From: an uncultured Clostridia bacterium
GTDB lineage: Bacteria > Bacillota > Clostridia > TANB77 > CAG-508
Assembly (NCBI GenBank): GCA_947624905.1
Contig: CANQMI010000004.1
Coordinates: 1 to 41,288, forward strand
Direction of reading: 5' to 3'
Length of the DNA: 41,288 nucleotides
The position numbers were made by a program, and so were the translations under genes. The notes under the pieces were generated by a model, which saw only the letters and a list, made by a program, of their open reading frames with translations, made no database searches and was not told the DNA's origin. Positions 11,709-19,092 of the stretch are shown piece by piece; the first letter of the stretch is position 1; every line of letters begins with the position of its first letter.

Positions 11709-12314
11709 TTACGTTTTGTGGTAAAGGATGTGTCTCATTTTTAATCTCTCTACACATTTCAGATCGATAAAATAATTGTAGAATATACGGCAGAACAGAA
11801 TATAATCTACGCCGATAAATACAATCATCATCAATTTGAAAAGTTCGTAGTCTGAATGGTGGAACAATCCTATTGCGATTAGAAGTATTACTGCGAATAA
11901 CATCAACCACAAGCAGTTATCTTTTACAGATTTTCTGCACTTCAGAATTCTTCCAATTCGACTGCGGAACGTATGGAGCATACTGCAGAAGGTAATAAAT
12001 CCCAGAAGAAGTAATAGCGTTATACCCATGATGGCCACTGGTATTGCTACTTCTGCATAGTGGTCTTCTGCATACATTTCAGTAAGTATCGCGAATCCAA
12101 TTGCTACCACCCAGCTAAAAGTGTCCGTGTCTCTTTTGTCGTACCTTCTCAGTGAGCCGTTGATCACTAGGCACATGACCCAGAAGAAGAAAAAGCTCAC
12201 TCCAAGAGTTGTCCAGATCCCCCACATTGGGACATTGAGCAACTCCATCTTCCGCGCCACATAAAGTGTGGCTGCTCCGAGAGATGTCAATACCCACATT
12301 ACAAAGCTTGCCAT
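11709..12314 (-). CDS. Multi-pass membrane protein, foreign-looking, contains in-frame CGG
   Basis: No family recognised. 201 residues with about five to six hydrophobic segments (near 1-20, 28-50, 66-82, 88-112, 132-150, 155-180) and basic loops such as GSLRRYDKR. Codon use is clearly richer in G and C than the neighbours. The start ATG 12314 has a strong AAGGAGGACATTTTAA ribosome binding site and a near-consensus promoter; a hairpin terminator follows. Codon 21 is an in-frame CGG (12252-12254) in YVARKMELL. Standard decoding gives Arg and an intact protein; +1 recoding as in the native genes would stop the protein about 20 codons later. It is a single-gene unit between rnpB and the spoIIIA operon and probably a horizontal acquisition. 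Confidence 0.62.
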   Translation of the reverse strand: MASFVMWVLTSLGAATLYVARKMELLNVPMWGIWTTLGVSFFFFWVMCLVINGSLRRYDKRDTDTFSWVVAIGFAILTEMYAEDHYAEVAIPVAIMGITLLLLLGFITFCSMLHTFRSRIGRILKCRKSVKDNCLWLMLFAVILLIAIGLFHHSDYELFKLMMIVFIGVDYILFCRIFYNYFIDLKCVERLKMRHILYHKT

Positions 12315-12349
12315 TTAAAATGTCCTCCTTGAAGGTTTGATATAATATA

Positions 12350-12378
12350 ATTTTACCATGAAATTGCATTTAAGTCAA
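12350..12378 (-). promoter_or_regulatory. Sigma-A promoter for the 11709-12314 gene
   Basis: Minus strand TTGACT (12373-12378), 17-base spacer, TAAAAT (12350-12355), about 35 bases upstream of the ATG. Near-consensus. Confidence 0.7.
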
Positions 12379-12454
12379 ATATTATGTCTATCATAATGAT
12401 TTTTAATTAAAATTATTCTTGATAGATAATATATTAGTGGTTCATTTGTAAATC

Positions 12455-13091
12455 CTATTTTTTAGAAATATGTATGTTTTCTACTTGCGCATCAAGTTCA
12501 CGAGATATAATGTTTTGTATTTGTGCTACTTCGTCTTGTGATAAATCTTCTTTTCCTATAATTACACTTATACTGTCCCCATTTACAAAGATTACATTAT
12601 TCTGAAATCCTTTTGTAGAGAGTAAATTTTCTGCTATCATAATAGCATTTTGAAGTTCATTTATTTTATTGATTTCTTGATGAGCTATTGTTTTTTGTTC
12701 TGTGATTGCGCTTGATGAGTCGATAATTTTTTGATAACTTTCAAGCATTTGTGAATACATAATATTTCTCTCTAGTTTTGAAGTTGCAAAATAGTCATTT
12801 TCTTGAATTTCGTTTTGTACATTGTCTGCATTTGTTTCTGTTACTTTATTTCCCTCTTGTGCTACATTATTGTTATCTTGTACTTGAGATACTATGTTGT
12901 TATTCTCAGTTGTAACATTTGCATTAACAAGTTCTGCGTCGCCAATACTCGCTACGTCAAGAGAATTGCTTGGCTCTGTTCCGAGTTTCTTCTACTACCT
13001 TATTCATGCTATCATAATTCAAATATCCTGCCGTAATGAGCATAAGAGAAATAACTAAAAGAGCTAATTGGTTTTTCTTGAAAACTTTCAT
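12455..13091 (-). CDS. spoIIIAH: Stage III sporulation protein AH, one CGG +1 recoding site
   Basis: Mother-cell component of the SpoIIIA-SpoIIQ channel linking mother cell and forespore. Start ATG 13091 follows GGGAGATCTTTT; residues 1-27 form a signal/membrane anchor containing QLALLVISLMLITAGYLNYD. After 36 codons an in-frame CGG (12981-12983) ends the open frame ten codons later. With the C skipped, reading goes on as EETGTEPSNS, then a low-complexity Asn/Gln-rich stretch, then the family-typical DYFATSKLERNIMYSQMLES and the C-terminal ring-building domain. Corrected length 211 residues, against about 218 in Bacillus subtilis. It is the last gene of the operon, as expected. The C-terminal domain alone (12455-12760) lacks the export anchor, so it could not work in its normal place without the shift. 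Confidence 0.9.
12981..12983 (-). other. In-frame CGG +1 recoding site (SpoIIIAH residue 37)
   Basis: ACT CGG AAC in frame; with the C skipped, ACT GGA ACA. It joins the 36-codon membrane anchor to the 175-codon exported part. 108 bases separate the ATG from the CGG. Confidence 0.9.
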
Positions 13092-13195
13092 AAAAGATCT
13101 CCCTTCCTAAATAAATATTTTCATATTAACTTGAATTTTAAAGTATACTAAAACTTGAACTTCAAGATAATTTAAAATCTATACACAATTATATT

Positions 13196-13820
13196 TCAAT
13201 TCATAGGAAATACTTGTACTTTATGTGTTTGAACTCCTGTTACTGCTTCAACAGCTGCAATGATGTTAGTTTTGGTATTCACATCATTTGCTCCTTCTGC
13301 AATAACAATTACACCTTCTACTCTTGGATTGACTATAGTTTGAGTAGCTGGTACATTTGATCCATTTTCATCAGTAAATATTACTTCTTTTTTTGTATTT
13401 TCTTCTTCTACTTCTCTATTTCCACCCTGAGCATCTTTTTCAGATGTGTGAGATGTTTCAGTATTTTCATTATACATTGCAATTACTTCACTAGTCTGAG
13501 AATATGTAACTAATACATTAACATTTCCGCACACCAGACATTTTACTTAGTATATTTTCAAGTTTTTCTTCTAATTCTTCTTTTCTTTCATCAGTTTTAT
13601 TTTCAAGTTGTGCTAATTCTTTATATGGAGTATTTTTACTATCACTTGAACTATTGTCATTCCCATTTATAATTGTATTTATTACTATTAGAGTAACTAT
13701 CAAAATAATTAAAAACACAACTAAATTTTCTATTTTCCTTTTTTCACTTTTAGGTTTTTCCTGCCCATCTATTCCTTTAGAAAATATATTTTTAATTTTA
13801 TTCATTTGTTCCTTGAACAT
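13196..13820 (-). CDS. spoIIIAG: Stage III sporulation protein AG, one CGG +1 recoding site
   Basis: Ring-forming component of the SpoIIIA channel. A short basic cytoplasmic N-terminus is followed by a membrane helix (NLVVFLIILIVTLIVI, about 32-50) and an extracytoplasmic domain. The frame from ATG 13820 reads to KMSGV and then meets an in-frame CGG (13527-13529). With the C skipped it continues as GVGNVNVLVTYSQTSE, the family hallmark (SGVGxVxVxVT), and ends with the conserved NPRVEGVIVIAEGAND and VEAVTGVQTHKVQV. Corrected length about 207 residues, close to the family. Without the shift it ends two codons after the CGG and loses the whole ring domain. It lies between spoIIIAF (15 bases upstream) and spoIIIAH. 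Confidence 0.95.
13527..13529 (-). other. In-frame CGG +1 recoding site (SpoIIIAG residue 98)
   Basis: GTG CGG AAA in frame; with the C skipped, GTG GGA AAT. This restores SGVGNVNVLVT, where the second glycine is a strongly conserved SpoIIIAG residue. The unshifted frame stops two codons later. Confidence 0.95.
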
Positions 13821-13835
13821 ATACTCATATCTCCT

Positions 13836-14423
13836 TTATATTGAATTTATAGTTATTTCTTCTTGATCTATGCCATAATCTTGTTTTAGCTTCTCTTTTA
13901 TCTTTTCTATCTCTTGTCTTGTTAATTCGTTTTCTTGTTTCTTATCTTCTCTATATCCGATTTCAATATTATTAATAATTATCTTGTTGTCTTGAACATT
14001 ATCTTCCTTCTTGTTTATTGATAAAACAACATTTCTTATGGCTGCATTATTCAAGTCAAATTCTAAAGATATAGAGTTTAATTTAAATCCCATATCTTCT
14101 ATGTCAATTTTAATTTTCTTTTCCAATTCCTTTTTATATGTATCTTCTATTGTGTTTCCTGCTTGACTATTCAATTGATTTTCGTAAAAGTTTTGTTCAT
14201 CTGTATAATTAAAATATTCTTGATAATCATTATATGTAAGTTTTAATTCCTTTCCAGTTAAAAATCCTATAGCAGGAGAAATTACAGTATAAAGTATGTA
14301 TATACCAATCACAGTTTTAATATATTTTTCAATATTTCCTTTTGGCAGAATCATTTCTATAATAGTTCCTATTATAACGGCAATTATCACTTGTTCTGCC
14401 CAAGAGCATATTCCATTTATCAT
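13836..14423 (-). CDS. spoIIIAF: Stage III sporulation protein AF
   Basis: Membrane component of the SpoIIIA complex, 195 residues, close to the usual length. It has two N-terminal membrane helices (about 8-28, VIIAVIIGTIIEMILPKGN, and 34-55, IKTVIGIYILYTVISPAIGF), then a long charged extracytoplasmic part ending in a typical SpoIIIAF tail with EIEKIKEKLKQDYGIDQEEI. The start ATG overlaps the spoIIIAE stop by four bases (ATGA), so the two are translationally coupled. The only CGG triplet is out of frame (ATC GGA), and the frame is intact. Confidence 0.92.
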   Translation of the reverse strand: MINGICSWAEQVIIAVIIGTIIEMILPKGNIEKYIKTVIGIYILYTVISPAIGFLTGKELKLTYNDYQEYFNYTDEQNFYENQLNSQAGNTIEDTYKKELEKKIKIDIEDMGFKLNSISLEFDLNNAAIRNVVLSINKKEDNVQDNKIIINNIEIGYREDKKQENELTRQEIEKIKEKLKQDYGIDQEEITINSI

Positions 14424-15568
14424 CTGTACATCATCCCACTATTAGTTATTTTTATAACAAGAGTTAATCCTATAATTAACATCACAGAAATTGTAGTCAT
14501 CATTCCAAGTAGTACTTTAAAAGTATCTCCCATTTGTTCAAAAATTGATACAATTTTTTTATCTGCTATCGGTTCACTCAGGGCTGCTGTCAGATTAAAT
14601 GCAATCGACATAATTGCAAGTTTTATGATTGGTAATATTGATATAGATATTACAATAAATATTCCGACAAATCCAACTGCATTTTTTAATATATTACTAC
14701 ATCCTAATACAGCATCCACCGTTTCACCTAAAAGTTTCCCTACCACAGGTATAGTACTTGTTACAACAGCCTTTGTAGTTTTTGCTGTTAGTCCATCTAC
14801 ACTACTAGTTAATGTCCCTTCAAGTGATAATATTCCAACAAAAATTGTAAGAACTACACCAAGAATCCAGACTACACTTGATTTAAAAAATTTTGAAAGT
14901 TTATTTATTTGTACTTTATCTGATATCTTTGATACAATTCCAAGTGCTGTTCCTATTAAAACTAATGGTAAGAGCACAGCAGATATAAAATTTCCAATTA
15001 GTGTTATCGTAACTAACAGCACTGGTTGTATCGTTGATGCAGTTACAATATTTCCAGTTGTTATCATTAATGCTAACAGTATTGGCAGAAGTGAATTTAA
15101 AAAACCTACTAGATTATTTGTTGTTTCTCGTATTAAATTTATCATTTCAGAAAAGTTTGTCATAACTAATGTAACAATCAAAACATATACTACATAATGT
15201 GTTATTTCTCCAATTTGGCTATTACCAAGGCCATCACTAATATTTTTTATAATGCTATGTATAATTATAATTACTAATATGTATCCTAAACTTCTAACAG
15301 TGCTTTTTATTTCTTTTCCCGCAATGTTTAATATCGAATTCAAAGTTCCATTTAAATTTACATTTCCAGATATAGCATCTTGATATAATGTACTTAAATC
15401 TACATCTCCAAAAGTTTCTTCTGAATAATCTTGAGCTTCTTTTATAAACTCTGTAATTCCTAAATTTTTCTCTTGTTCTTCAAGTATACTGTTTGTATCT
15501 GTTCCATATGAAGTTATACTATATGCAATAGTAAATAAAAATATTAATATCGCTATTATTTTTTTCAT
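14420..15568 (-). CDS. spoIIIAE: Stage III sporulation protein AE
   Basis: Large polytopic membrane protein of the SpoIIIA channel, 382 residues, similar to the family. It has a cleavable-looking signal region at 1-20 (IIAILIFLFTIAYSITSYG), then about eight hydrophobic segments with TLVMTNFSEMINLIRETTNN and LPLVLIGTALGIVSKISDKVQ, a well-conserved stretch in these proteins. Start ATG follows AAAGAGGAAC. The CGG triplets at about 14664, 14729 and 15320 are all out of frame (GTC GGA, ACG GTG, GCG GGA), and the frame is uninterrupted. It lies between AD and AF in canonical order. Confidence 0.95.
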   Translation of the reverse strand: MKKIIAILIFLFTIAYSITSYGTDTNSILEEQEKNLGITEFIKEAQDYSEETFGDVDLSTLYQDAISGNVNLNGTLNSILNIAGKEIKSTVRSLGYILVIIIIHSIIKNISDGLGNSQIGEITHYVVYVLIVTLVMTNFSEMINLIRETTNNLVGFLNSLLPILLALMITTGNIVTASTIQPVLLVTITLIGNFISAVLLPLVLIGTALGIVSKISDKVQINKLSKFFKSSVVWILGVVLTIFVGILSLEGTLTSSVDGLTAKTTKAVVTSTIPVVGKLLGETVDAVLGCSNILKNAVGFVGIFIVISISILPIIKLAIMSIAFNLTAALSEPIADKKIVSIFEQMGDTFKVLLGMMTTISVMLIIGLTLVIKITNSGMMYR

Positions 15569-15588
15569 ATGTTCCTCTTTCTTTTACT

Positions 15589-15975
15589 TCAAGGTAATAT
15601 TTGAATTACAGTCTCAAGCATTGATGAAATAATAGGAATTGACATAGCAATTATTATTATTTTTCCGCCAAAGTCTATTTTAGATCCTATTGCACTTTCT
15701 CCGGCATCTTGGCATATACTAACGGCAAATTCTGTTAAAAATGCTATTCCTGTTATTTTCATAAGTATTTTCAAGAATTCTTGTCCACTATTTAATTTGT
15801 TTGAAAGATTATTTAAAAGATTTATAATTCCTGAAAATTTATCTATTACAAAATATACAATTATTATGCTCGTTATAATTGATATGTATATTGCAAATTC
15901 TGGTTTATACTGCTTGATTATAATAATTATCACAACTGCAAGAATTGCAACTCCTATAATTTTTATTATTTCCAT
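15589..15975 (-). CDS. spoIIIAD: Stage III sporulation protein AD
   Basis: Small polytopic membrane protein of the SpoIIIA complex, 128 residues (family about 130). Four hydrophobic segments, at 3-22, 28-48, 68-88 and 102-122. The family signature AFLTEFAVSICQDAGESAIGS is visible around residues 77-97. ATG start after GAGAGGAAATAT. Two CGG triplets are out of frame (GGC GGA, GCC GGA) and the frame is intact. Confidence 0.94.
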   Translation of the reverse strand: MEIIKIIGVAILAVVIIIIIKQYKPEFAIYISIITSIIIVYFVIDKFSGIINLLNNLSNKLNSGQEFLKILMKITGIAFLTEFAVSICQDAGESAIGSKIDFGGKIIIIAMSIPIISSMLETVIQILP

Positions 15976-15989
15976 ATATTTCCTCTCTA

Positions 15990-16184
15990 TTACAAATTAA
16001 ATATCGTTCTTACTGTATCAAATAATGTACTAATTTCTTGTATAACCATAGTAAGAACGATTACAAGACCTGCTAGAGTTGTCATCATTGCTTGATCTTC
16101 TCTTCCTGCTCTTACTAAAACTTGATGAAGTACTGCAACTAATATTCCAATTGCAGCTATCTTGAATAATAAGTCAATATTCAA
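15990..16184 (-). CDS. spoIIIAC: Stage III sporulation protein AC
   Basis: 64-residue membrane protein with two helices (about 4-24 and 35-55), normal for SpoIIIAC. The hallmark VLVRAGREDQAMMTTLAG is present around residues 22-39. The start codon is TTG (16182-16184) behind GAGGGGGAAATAG, chosen because the protein begins MNIDLLFKIAAIGI in family register. 14 bases upstream of spoIIIAD. Confidence 0.95.
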   Translation of the reverse strand: MNIDLLFKIAAIGILVAVLHQVLVRAGREDQAMMTTLAGLVIVLTMVIQEISTLFDTVRTIFNL

Positions 16185-16208
16185 ACTATTTCCCCCTCTT
16201 CTTTTGCT

Positions 16209-16718
16209 TTAAATAAATATTATAACTAGGATCATTCCAATCATTACGCCTAAATTCTTGTATAACTTTTCATTCTTTCTTTTTTCATCTTCTGCCTTTT
16301 TTATTTGCATATCTATAAATTCTTTTATTAACTCTATTTCAGAAAGTTGTCCTTCTATATCAGTTTTTCCAAGTAATTTTCCCAATCCATTTAACACATT
16401 CAAATCTTCATCATTCATAAATGTAGATGAATTTTTGATTGCTAAATCCCATGCTTCTCCTGCTGAAAATTCATTCATTTTTTCCTTTGCGGTTTTAAAT
16501 ATATCTGAGATTGCTCCTGTAAATTCATTTGATATATCTTGAAATATTTCTGGAAGTGGCTCATATGTGAATTTTATTTTTGTTTCCAATATGTTAAATA
16601 CATTTCTAATGCTTTTTAGATCCTTGACTCTGTTTTTATATTTATTAGATATAGCAATACCTATGTAAGTTGATATAAGAAACACAGCAAGTAAAATTGT
16701 CCATTTTATAAATATCAA
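16209..16718 (-). CDS. spoIIIAB: Stage III sporulation protein AB
   Basis: SpoIIIAB, 169 residues (family about 170), a membrane-attached protein with one hydrophobic segment at each end (4-22 and 151-168) and a cytoplasmic helical middle; the family resembles type II secretion GspF-like domains. Typical segments are ISNKYKNRVKDLKSIRNVFN, LETKIKFTYEPLPEIF and the C-terminal KNEKLYKNLGVMIGMILVII. The start is TTG (16716-16718) behind AAAGGATGG; there is no ATG in that frame upstream. In most spore formers spoIIIAB directly follows spoIIIAA; here an opposite-strand gene (16869-17141) separates them, so AB to AH would need their own promoter. Confidence 0.93.
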   Translation of the reverse strand: MIFIKWTILLAVFLISTYIGIAISNKYKNRVKDLKSIRNVFNILETKIKFTYEPLPEIFQDISNEFTGAISDIFKTAKEKMNEFSAGEAWDLAIKNSSTFMNDEDLNVLNGLGKLLGKTDIEGQLSEIELIKEFIDMQIKKAEDEKRKNEKLYKNLGVMIGMILVIIFI

Positions 16719-16809
16719 TAAAATCCATCCTTTGTAAAATATGATAATATATATATATTCATTTTTTTATTTTTTAGAACAAAAATTTAGTTAGATATTT
16801 TAGTTAAAT

Positions 16810-16838
16810 TTGACATTATGTAAATTATGTGTTATGAT
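16810..16838 (+). promoter_or_regulatory. Consensus sigma-A promoter for the 16869-17141 gene
   Basis: TTGACA (16810-16815), 17-base spacer, TATGAT (16833-16838): perfect -35 and spacing, one mismatch in the -10. AAAGGAGG follows, then the ATG at 16869. Strong constitutive type. Confidence 0.82.
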
Positions 16839-16868
16839 TATATCATAAACCTAAAGGAGGTTACGCAA

Positions 16869-17141
16869 ATGCTCGCAATCAGTGAGGCAGATATCGAAAC
16901 TGTAGAAAAACTTTGTGGCGAAGATGCTAAAGAAATTTTATCTCAGGCACGGCAAATAGCTTATGACCTTGGGAAAAAGTACATTAGCGTTCGAGTCGTC
17001 TGTAAGGTTATTCCTTCAGAAGGTGTCGAAGGAAGGTCATTGCACCATACCTTTGTATCCTTGGGATTCCATCAGGTAAGTAGCTCTACAGCAATGGTCG
17101 TTATTTCCTTAGTAACTGGATGCAAAGAAAGCAAGCAGTAG
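16869..17141 (+). CDS. Small hypothetical protein inserted in the spoIIIA operon, contains in-frame CGG
   Basis: No family recognised. 90 residues from ATG 16869, chosen because AAAGGAGG lies 9 bases upstream; a longer upstream frame from 16827 begins inside the promoter. Soluble, with an acidic helical N-terminal half (SEADIETVEKLCGEDAKEIL) and a second half with mixed strand character (KYISVRVVCKVI). Codon use (GTC, CTC, CAG, GGC) differs from the spo genes around it. Codon 28 is an in-frame CGG (16950-16952; GCA CGG CAA). Standard decoding gives Arg and a full protein; +1 recoding would read GGC AAA TAG and stop. It stands on the plus strand between spoIIIAB and spoIIIAA with its own promoter and terminator, so it is an insertion in a normally continuous operon. 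Confidence 0.6.
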   Translation: MLAISEADIETVEKLCGEDAKEILSQARQIAYDLGKKYISVRVVCKVIPSEGVEGRSLHHTFVSLGFHQVSSSTAMVVISLVTGCKESKQ

Positions 17142-17163
17142 GCAATTGTCTACTGCTTGTTTT
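17132..17163. terminator. Shared palindromic terminator of two convergent genes
   Basis: CAAGCAGTAG (17132-17141) pairs with CTACTGCTTG (17150-17159), with an 8-base loop and TTTT after it on the plus strand. The left arm holds the last codons and stop of the 16869 gene; the right arm holds those of spoIIIAA. Both proteins therefore end in Lys-Gln-stop encoded by the same palindrome. Confidence 0.85.
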
Positions 17164-18055
17164 CTTGATATATGTTTCGTATTTGTCCTTTTTTATCTTG
17201 ATCCAAAAATATAATTCTTTGAAATAGATTCATTTCTAGCATTTCACTAAAAATTGGATTCTTTTTTAAATAATCCATTGATGTTCCATGAGCAGTAAAT
17301 ATTCCATTTACTCCTGAACATATAGCATAATTTATAGCAGATATATCATTCTTATTTCCTATTTCATCAGAGATTATTACTTTTGGGGCCATACTTCTTA
17401 TCAGCATTTCAATTCCTATGTCTTTTTTGATATTATTTAAAATATCGGTCCTTATGCCTACATCATTCTCAGATATACCTTTATTCATCGCCGATATTTC
17501 TCCTCTTTCATCTACTATTCCAACTGTTATTCCGTTTGAATCCAATTTCTTGAATTCCATTACTAATATTTTTCGCTAAATCTCTCAAAATTGTTGTTTT
17601 TCCGGGTATTAGGTGGTCCTACTATTAAAGTGTTATATACACTATTGTTTTCAACATTCAAAATATATTTCATAATATTTTTAGATGCCCCATTTACTTC
17701 TCTAGCAATTCTAAAGTTTAAACTATGCACATAAGATATATTTTTAACTTTTTCATTTTCAAATACGACATCTCCTGATATTCCTACTCTATGTCCTCCT
17801 CTAATAGTTATGTATCCGATTACATATTTGATTTTGATATGAATATATAGAGTTATCACATATAAATTGTAATATTTTTAATATTTCATTTTGTGAAATT
17901 ATATAATCAAGAACTAATTCTCTGTCTAAGAATTTTAAAATAACTGGTTTTTGTACTCTTAATCGTATTTCTTCAAGATTTTTTAAATCTATATTTGAAA
18001 ATTGAGATATTTTATTTGAAATTTCTCTAGGAAATAAATTTAAAATTTCTAACAT
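17150..18055 (-). CDS. spoIIIAA: Stage III sporulation protein AA, ATPase, three CGG +1 recoding sites
   Basis: Secretion-type ATPase proposed to energise the SpoIIIA channel. From ATG 18055 the frame breaks three times, each time at an in-frame CGG (17816-17818, 17602-17604, 17532-17534). Reading CGGN as glycine gives one 300-residue protein (Bacillus subtilis about 307): an N-terminal region with EEIRLRVQKPVILKF, then CNGYITIRGGHRVGISGD, the Walker A segment LIVGPPNTGKTTILRDLAKN, then EIGFKGITVGIVDERGEISA (Walker B-like DERGE), VIISDEIGN, and GIFTAHGTSMDYL. All three restored glycines are expected at those positions in the family. Without recoding the ORF yields only 84 residues and no ATPase. 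It is the first gene of the operon, separated from spoIIIAB by the inserted plus-strand gene. Confidence 0.95.
17532..17534 (-). other. In-frame CGG +1 recoding site (SpoIIIAA residue 174)
   Basis: AAA CGG AAT in frame; with the C skipped, AAA GGA ATA gives GFKGITVGIVDERGE, the conserved segment before the DERGE motif. Confidence 0.95.
17602..17604 (-). other. In-frame CGG +1 recoding site (SpoIIIAA residue 151, Walker A)
   Basis: ACC CGG AAA in frame; with the C skipped, ACC GGA AAA gives GPPNTGKTT. The restored residue is the invariant Walker A glycine before Lys-Thr. Confidence 0.97.
17816..17818 (-). other. In-frame CGG +1 recoding site (SpoIIIAA residue 80)
   Basis: AAT CGG ATA in frame; with the C skipped, AAT GGA TAC gives CNGYITIRGGHRVG, a conserved SpoIIIAA stretch. 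The unshifted frame stops four codons later. Confidence 0.95.
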
Positions 18056-18085
18056 CTTTTTCCTCTTCCTTAGTTTCTCGTAATT

Positions 18086-18093
18086 ATTATATG
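18086..18093 (-). promoter_or_regulatory. Possible sigma-E -10 element before spoIIIAA
   Basis: The minus strand reads CATATAAT about 30 bases upstream of the spoIIIAA ATG, close to the sigma-E -10 consensus (CATAyAmT). No convincing -35 is visible and the region is AT-rich, so this is only a candidate. Confidence 0.3.
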
Positions 18094-18142
18094 AAAAAAC
18101 TTGATAAATTAGAACTTATTATTAAAAGATTTATTGCTTATA

Positions 18143-18182
18143 AAAAAATGAAGCAAACATTAAAAAGTTTGCTTCATTTTTT
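18143..18182 (-). terminator. Terminator downstream of yebC
   Basis: 16-bp inverted repeat built on ATGAAGCAAAC / GTTTGCTTCAT with flanking A and T runs and an 8-base loop. It follows the yebC stop on the minus strand. Confidence 0.88.
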
Positions 18183-18217
18183 CTTTAATTTTATAGGGTT
18201 TATATGGTGGCATAAAA

Positions 18218-18943
18218 TTATTCGTTCCAGTTATGGAAAACTTCTGAAACGTCATCTAATTCATCCAATTTTTCCAATAATCTTTCCATCTTTTCTGCAC
18301 CTTTTTCGTCTAAGTCTACATATGTTGTTGGAACCATTTGGATATCAGCTTCTACGAAAGTTAATCCTTTTCCTTCAAGACTTTCTCTAACATTTGAGAA
18401 ATCCTCTGGAGAAGTAGTTATTTCATAGAATTCTTCTTCTGATGAAAAATCTTCTGCTCCACAGTCTAAAGCAAGTAGCATAAGATCATCTTCAGACATA
18501 TCAGTGCTTGATTTTTCTATTACAATTACACCTTTTCTATTAAACATATATGATACACAACCAGTTGTTCCAAGACTTCCTCCTGCTTTATCAAATACGT
18601 GTCTTACATCTGCTGCTGTTCTATTTCTGTTATCAGTTGTTGCATTTACAATTATTGCAACACCGTTTGGTCCATATCCTTCATATACAATTTCTTCGTA
18701 GTTTTCATTATTTCCTGCTCCTGATGCTCTTTTTATTGCACTATTTATTGTATCGTTTGGCATATTTGCAGCCTTACATTTAGCTATAACATCTTTTAGC
18801 TTTGAATTACCAGATGGGTCAGGTCCTCCTTGTTTTACTGCAATTAATAATTCTCTACCAAGCTTTGTAAACACTTTTCCACGAGCTGCGTCTGCTTTAC
18901 CCTTTTTAGCTTGAATATTATGCCATTTGCTGTGTCCTGACAT
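18218..18943 (-). CDS. YebC/PmpR-family protein (DUF28)
   Basis: YebC-family protein, 241 residues, the normal length. It opens with the family signature [20 protein letters not shown] and continues with [50 protein letters not shown] and [20 protein letters not shown]. Members act as transcription regulators or as ribosome-associated factors that relieve stalling at difficult sequences; which role applies cannot be decided here. A ribosome-associated role would be of interest in a genome with frequent recoding, but that link is speculation. Start ATG follows AAAGGAGGAATT. Its CGG triplet is out of frame (AAC GGT), with no shift. Confidence 0.95.
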   Translation of the reverse strand: MSGHSKWHNIQAKKGKADAARGKVFTKLGRELLIAVKQGGPDPSGNSKLKDVIAKCKAANMPNDTINSAIKRASGAGNNENYEEIVYEGYGPNGVAIIVNATTDNRNRTAADVRHVFDKAGGSLGTTGCVSYMFNRKGVIVIEKSSTDMSEDDLMLLALDCGAEDFSSEEEFYEITTSPEDFSNVRESLEGKGLTFVEADIQMVPTTYVDLDEKGAEKMERLLEKLDELDDVSEVFHNWNE

Positions 18944-19015
18944 AGTTAATTCCTCCTTTTATTTTTTCAAGTGCTCATAGTATATTAATACTTGATCATC
19001 ATTTCCTACTTGACC

Positions 19016-19045
19016 ATTTTAGCATGTTATTATAGCTTTATGCAA
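19016..19045 (-). promoter_or_regulatory. Candidate sigma-A promoter for yebC
   Basis: Minus strand TTGCAT (19040-19045), 18-base spacer, TAAAAT (19016-19021), about 70 bases before the yebC ATG. Confidence 0.5.
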
Positions 19046-19092
19046 GTATTTTTGTTAATAAATCTCTTTTTTCTTCTCCTATATGGACTTTT

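Noticed and set aside
11605..11910. Minus-strand open frame of 101 codons overlapping the membrane-protein gene
   Set aside because: It overlaps the end of the better-supported 11709-12314 gene in another frame and runs through that gene's terminator.
12803..13036. Plus-strand frame of 77 codons in the spoIIIAH region
   Set aside because: Antisense to the recoded spoIIIAH gene; Cys/Tyr-rich shadow translation.
14391..15197. Plus-strand open frame of 268 codons
   Set aside because: It is antisense to the clear spoIIIAE gene and is a shadow with no ribosome binding site and no recognisable domain.
18091..18390. Plus-strand open frame between spoIIIAA and yebC
   Set aside because: It runs through the yebC terminator and antisense into yebC; low-complexity sequence and no ribosome binding site.
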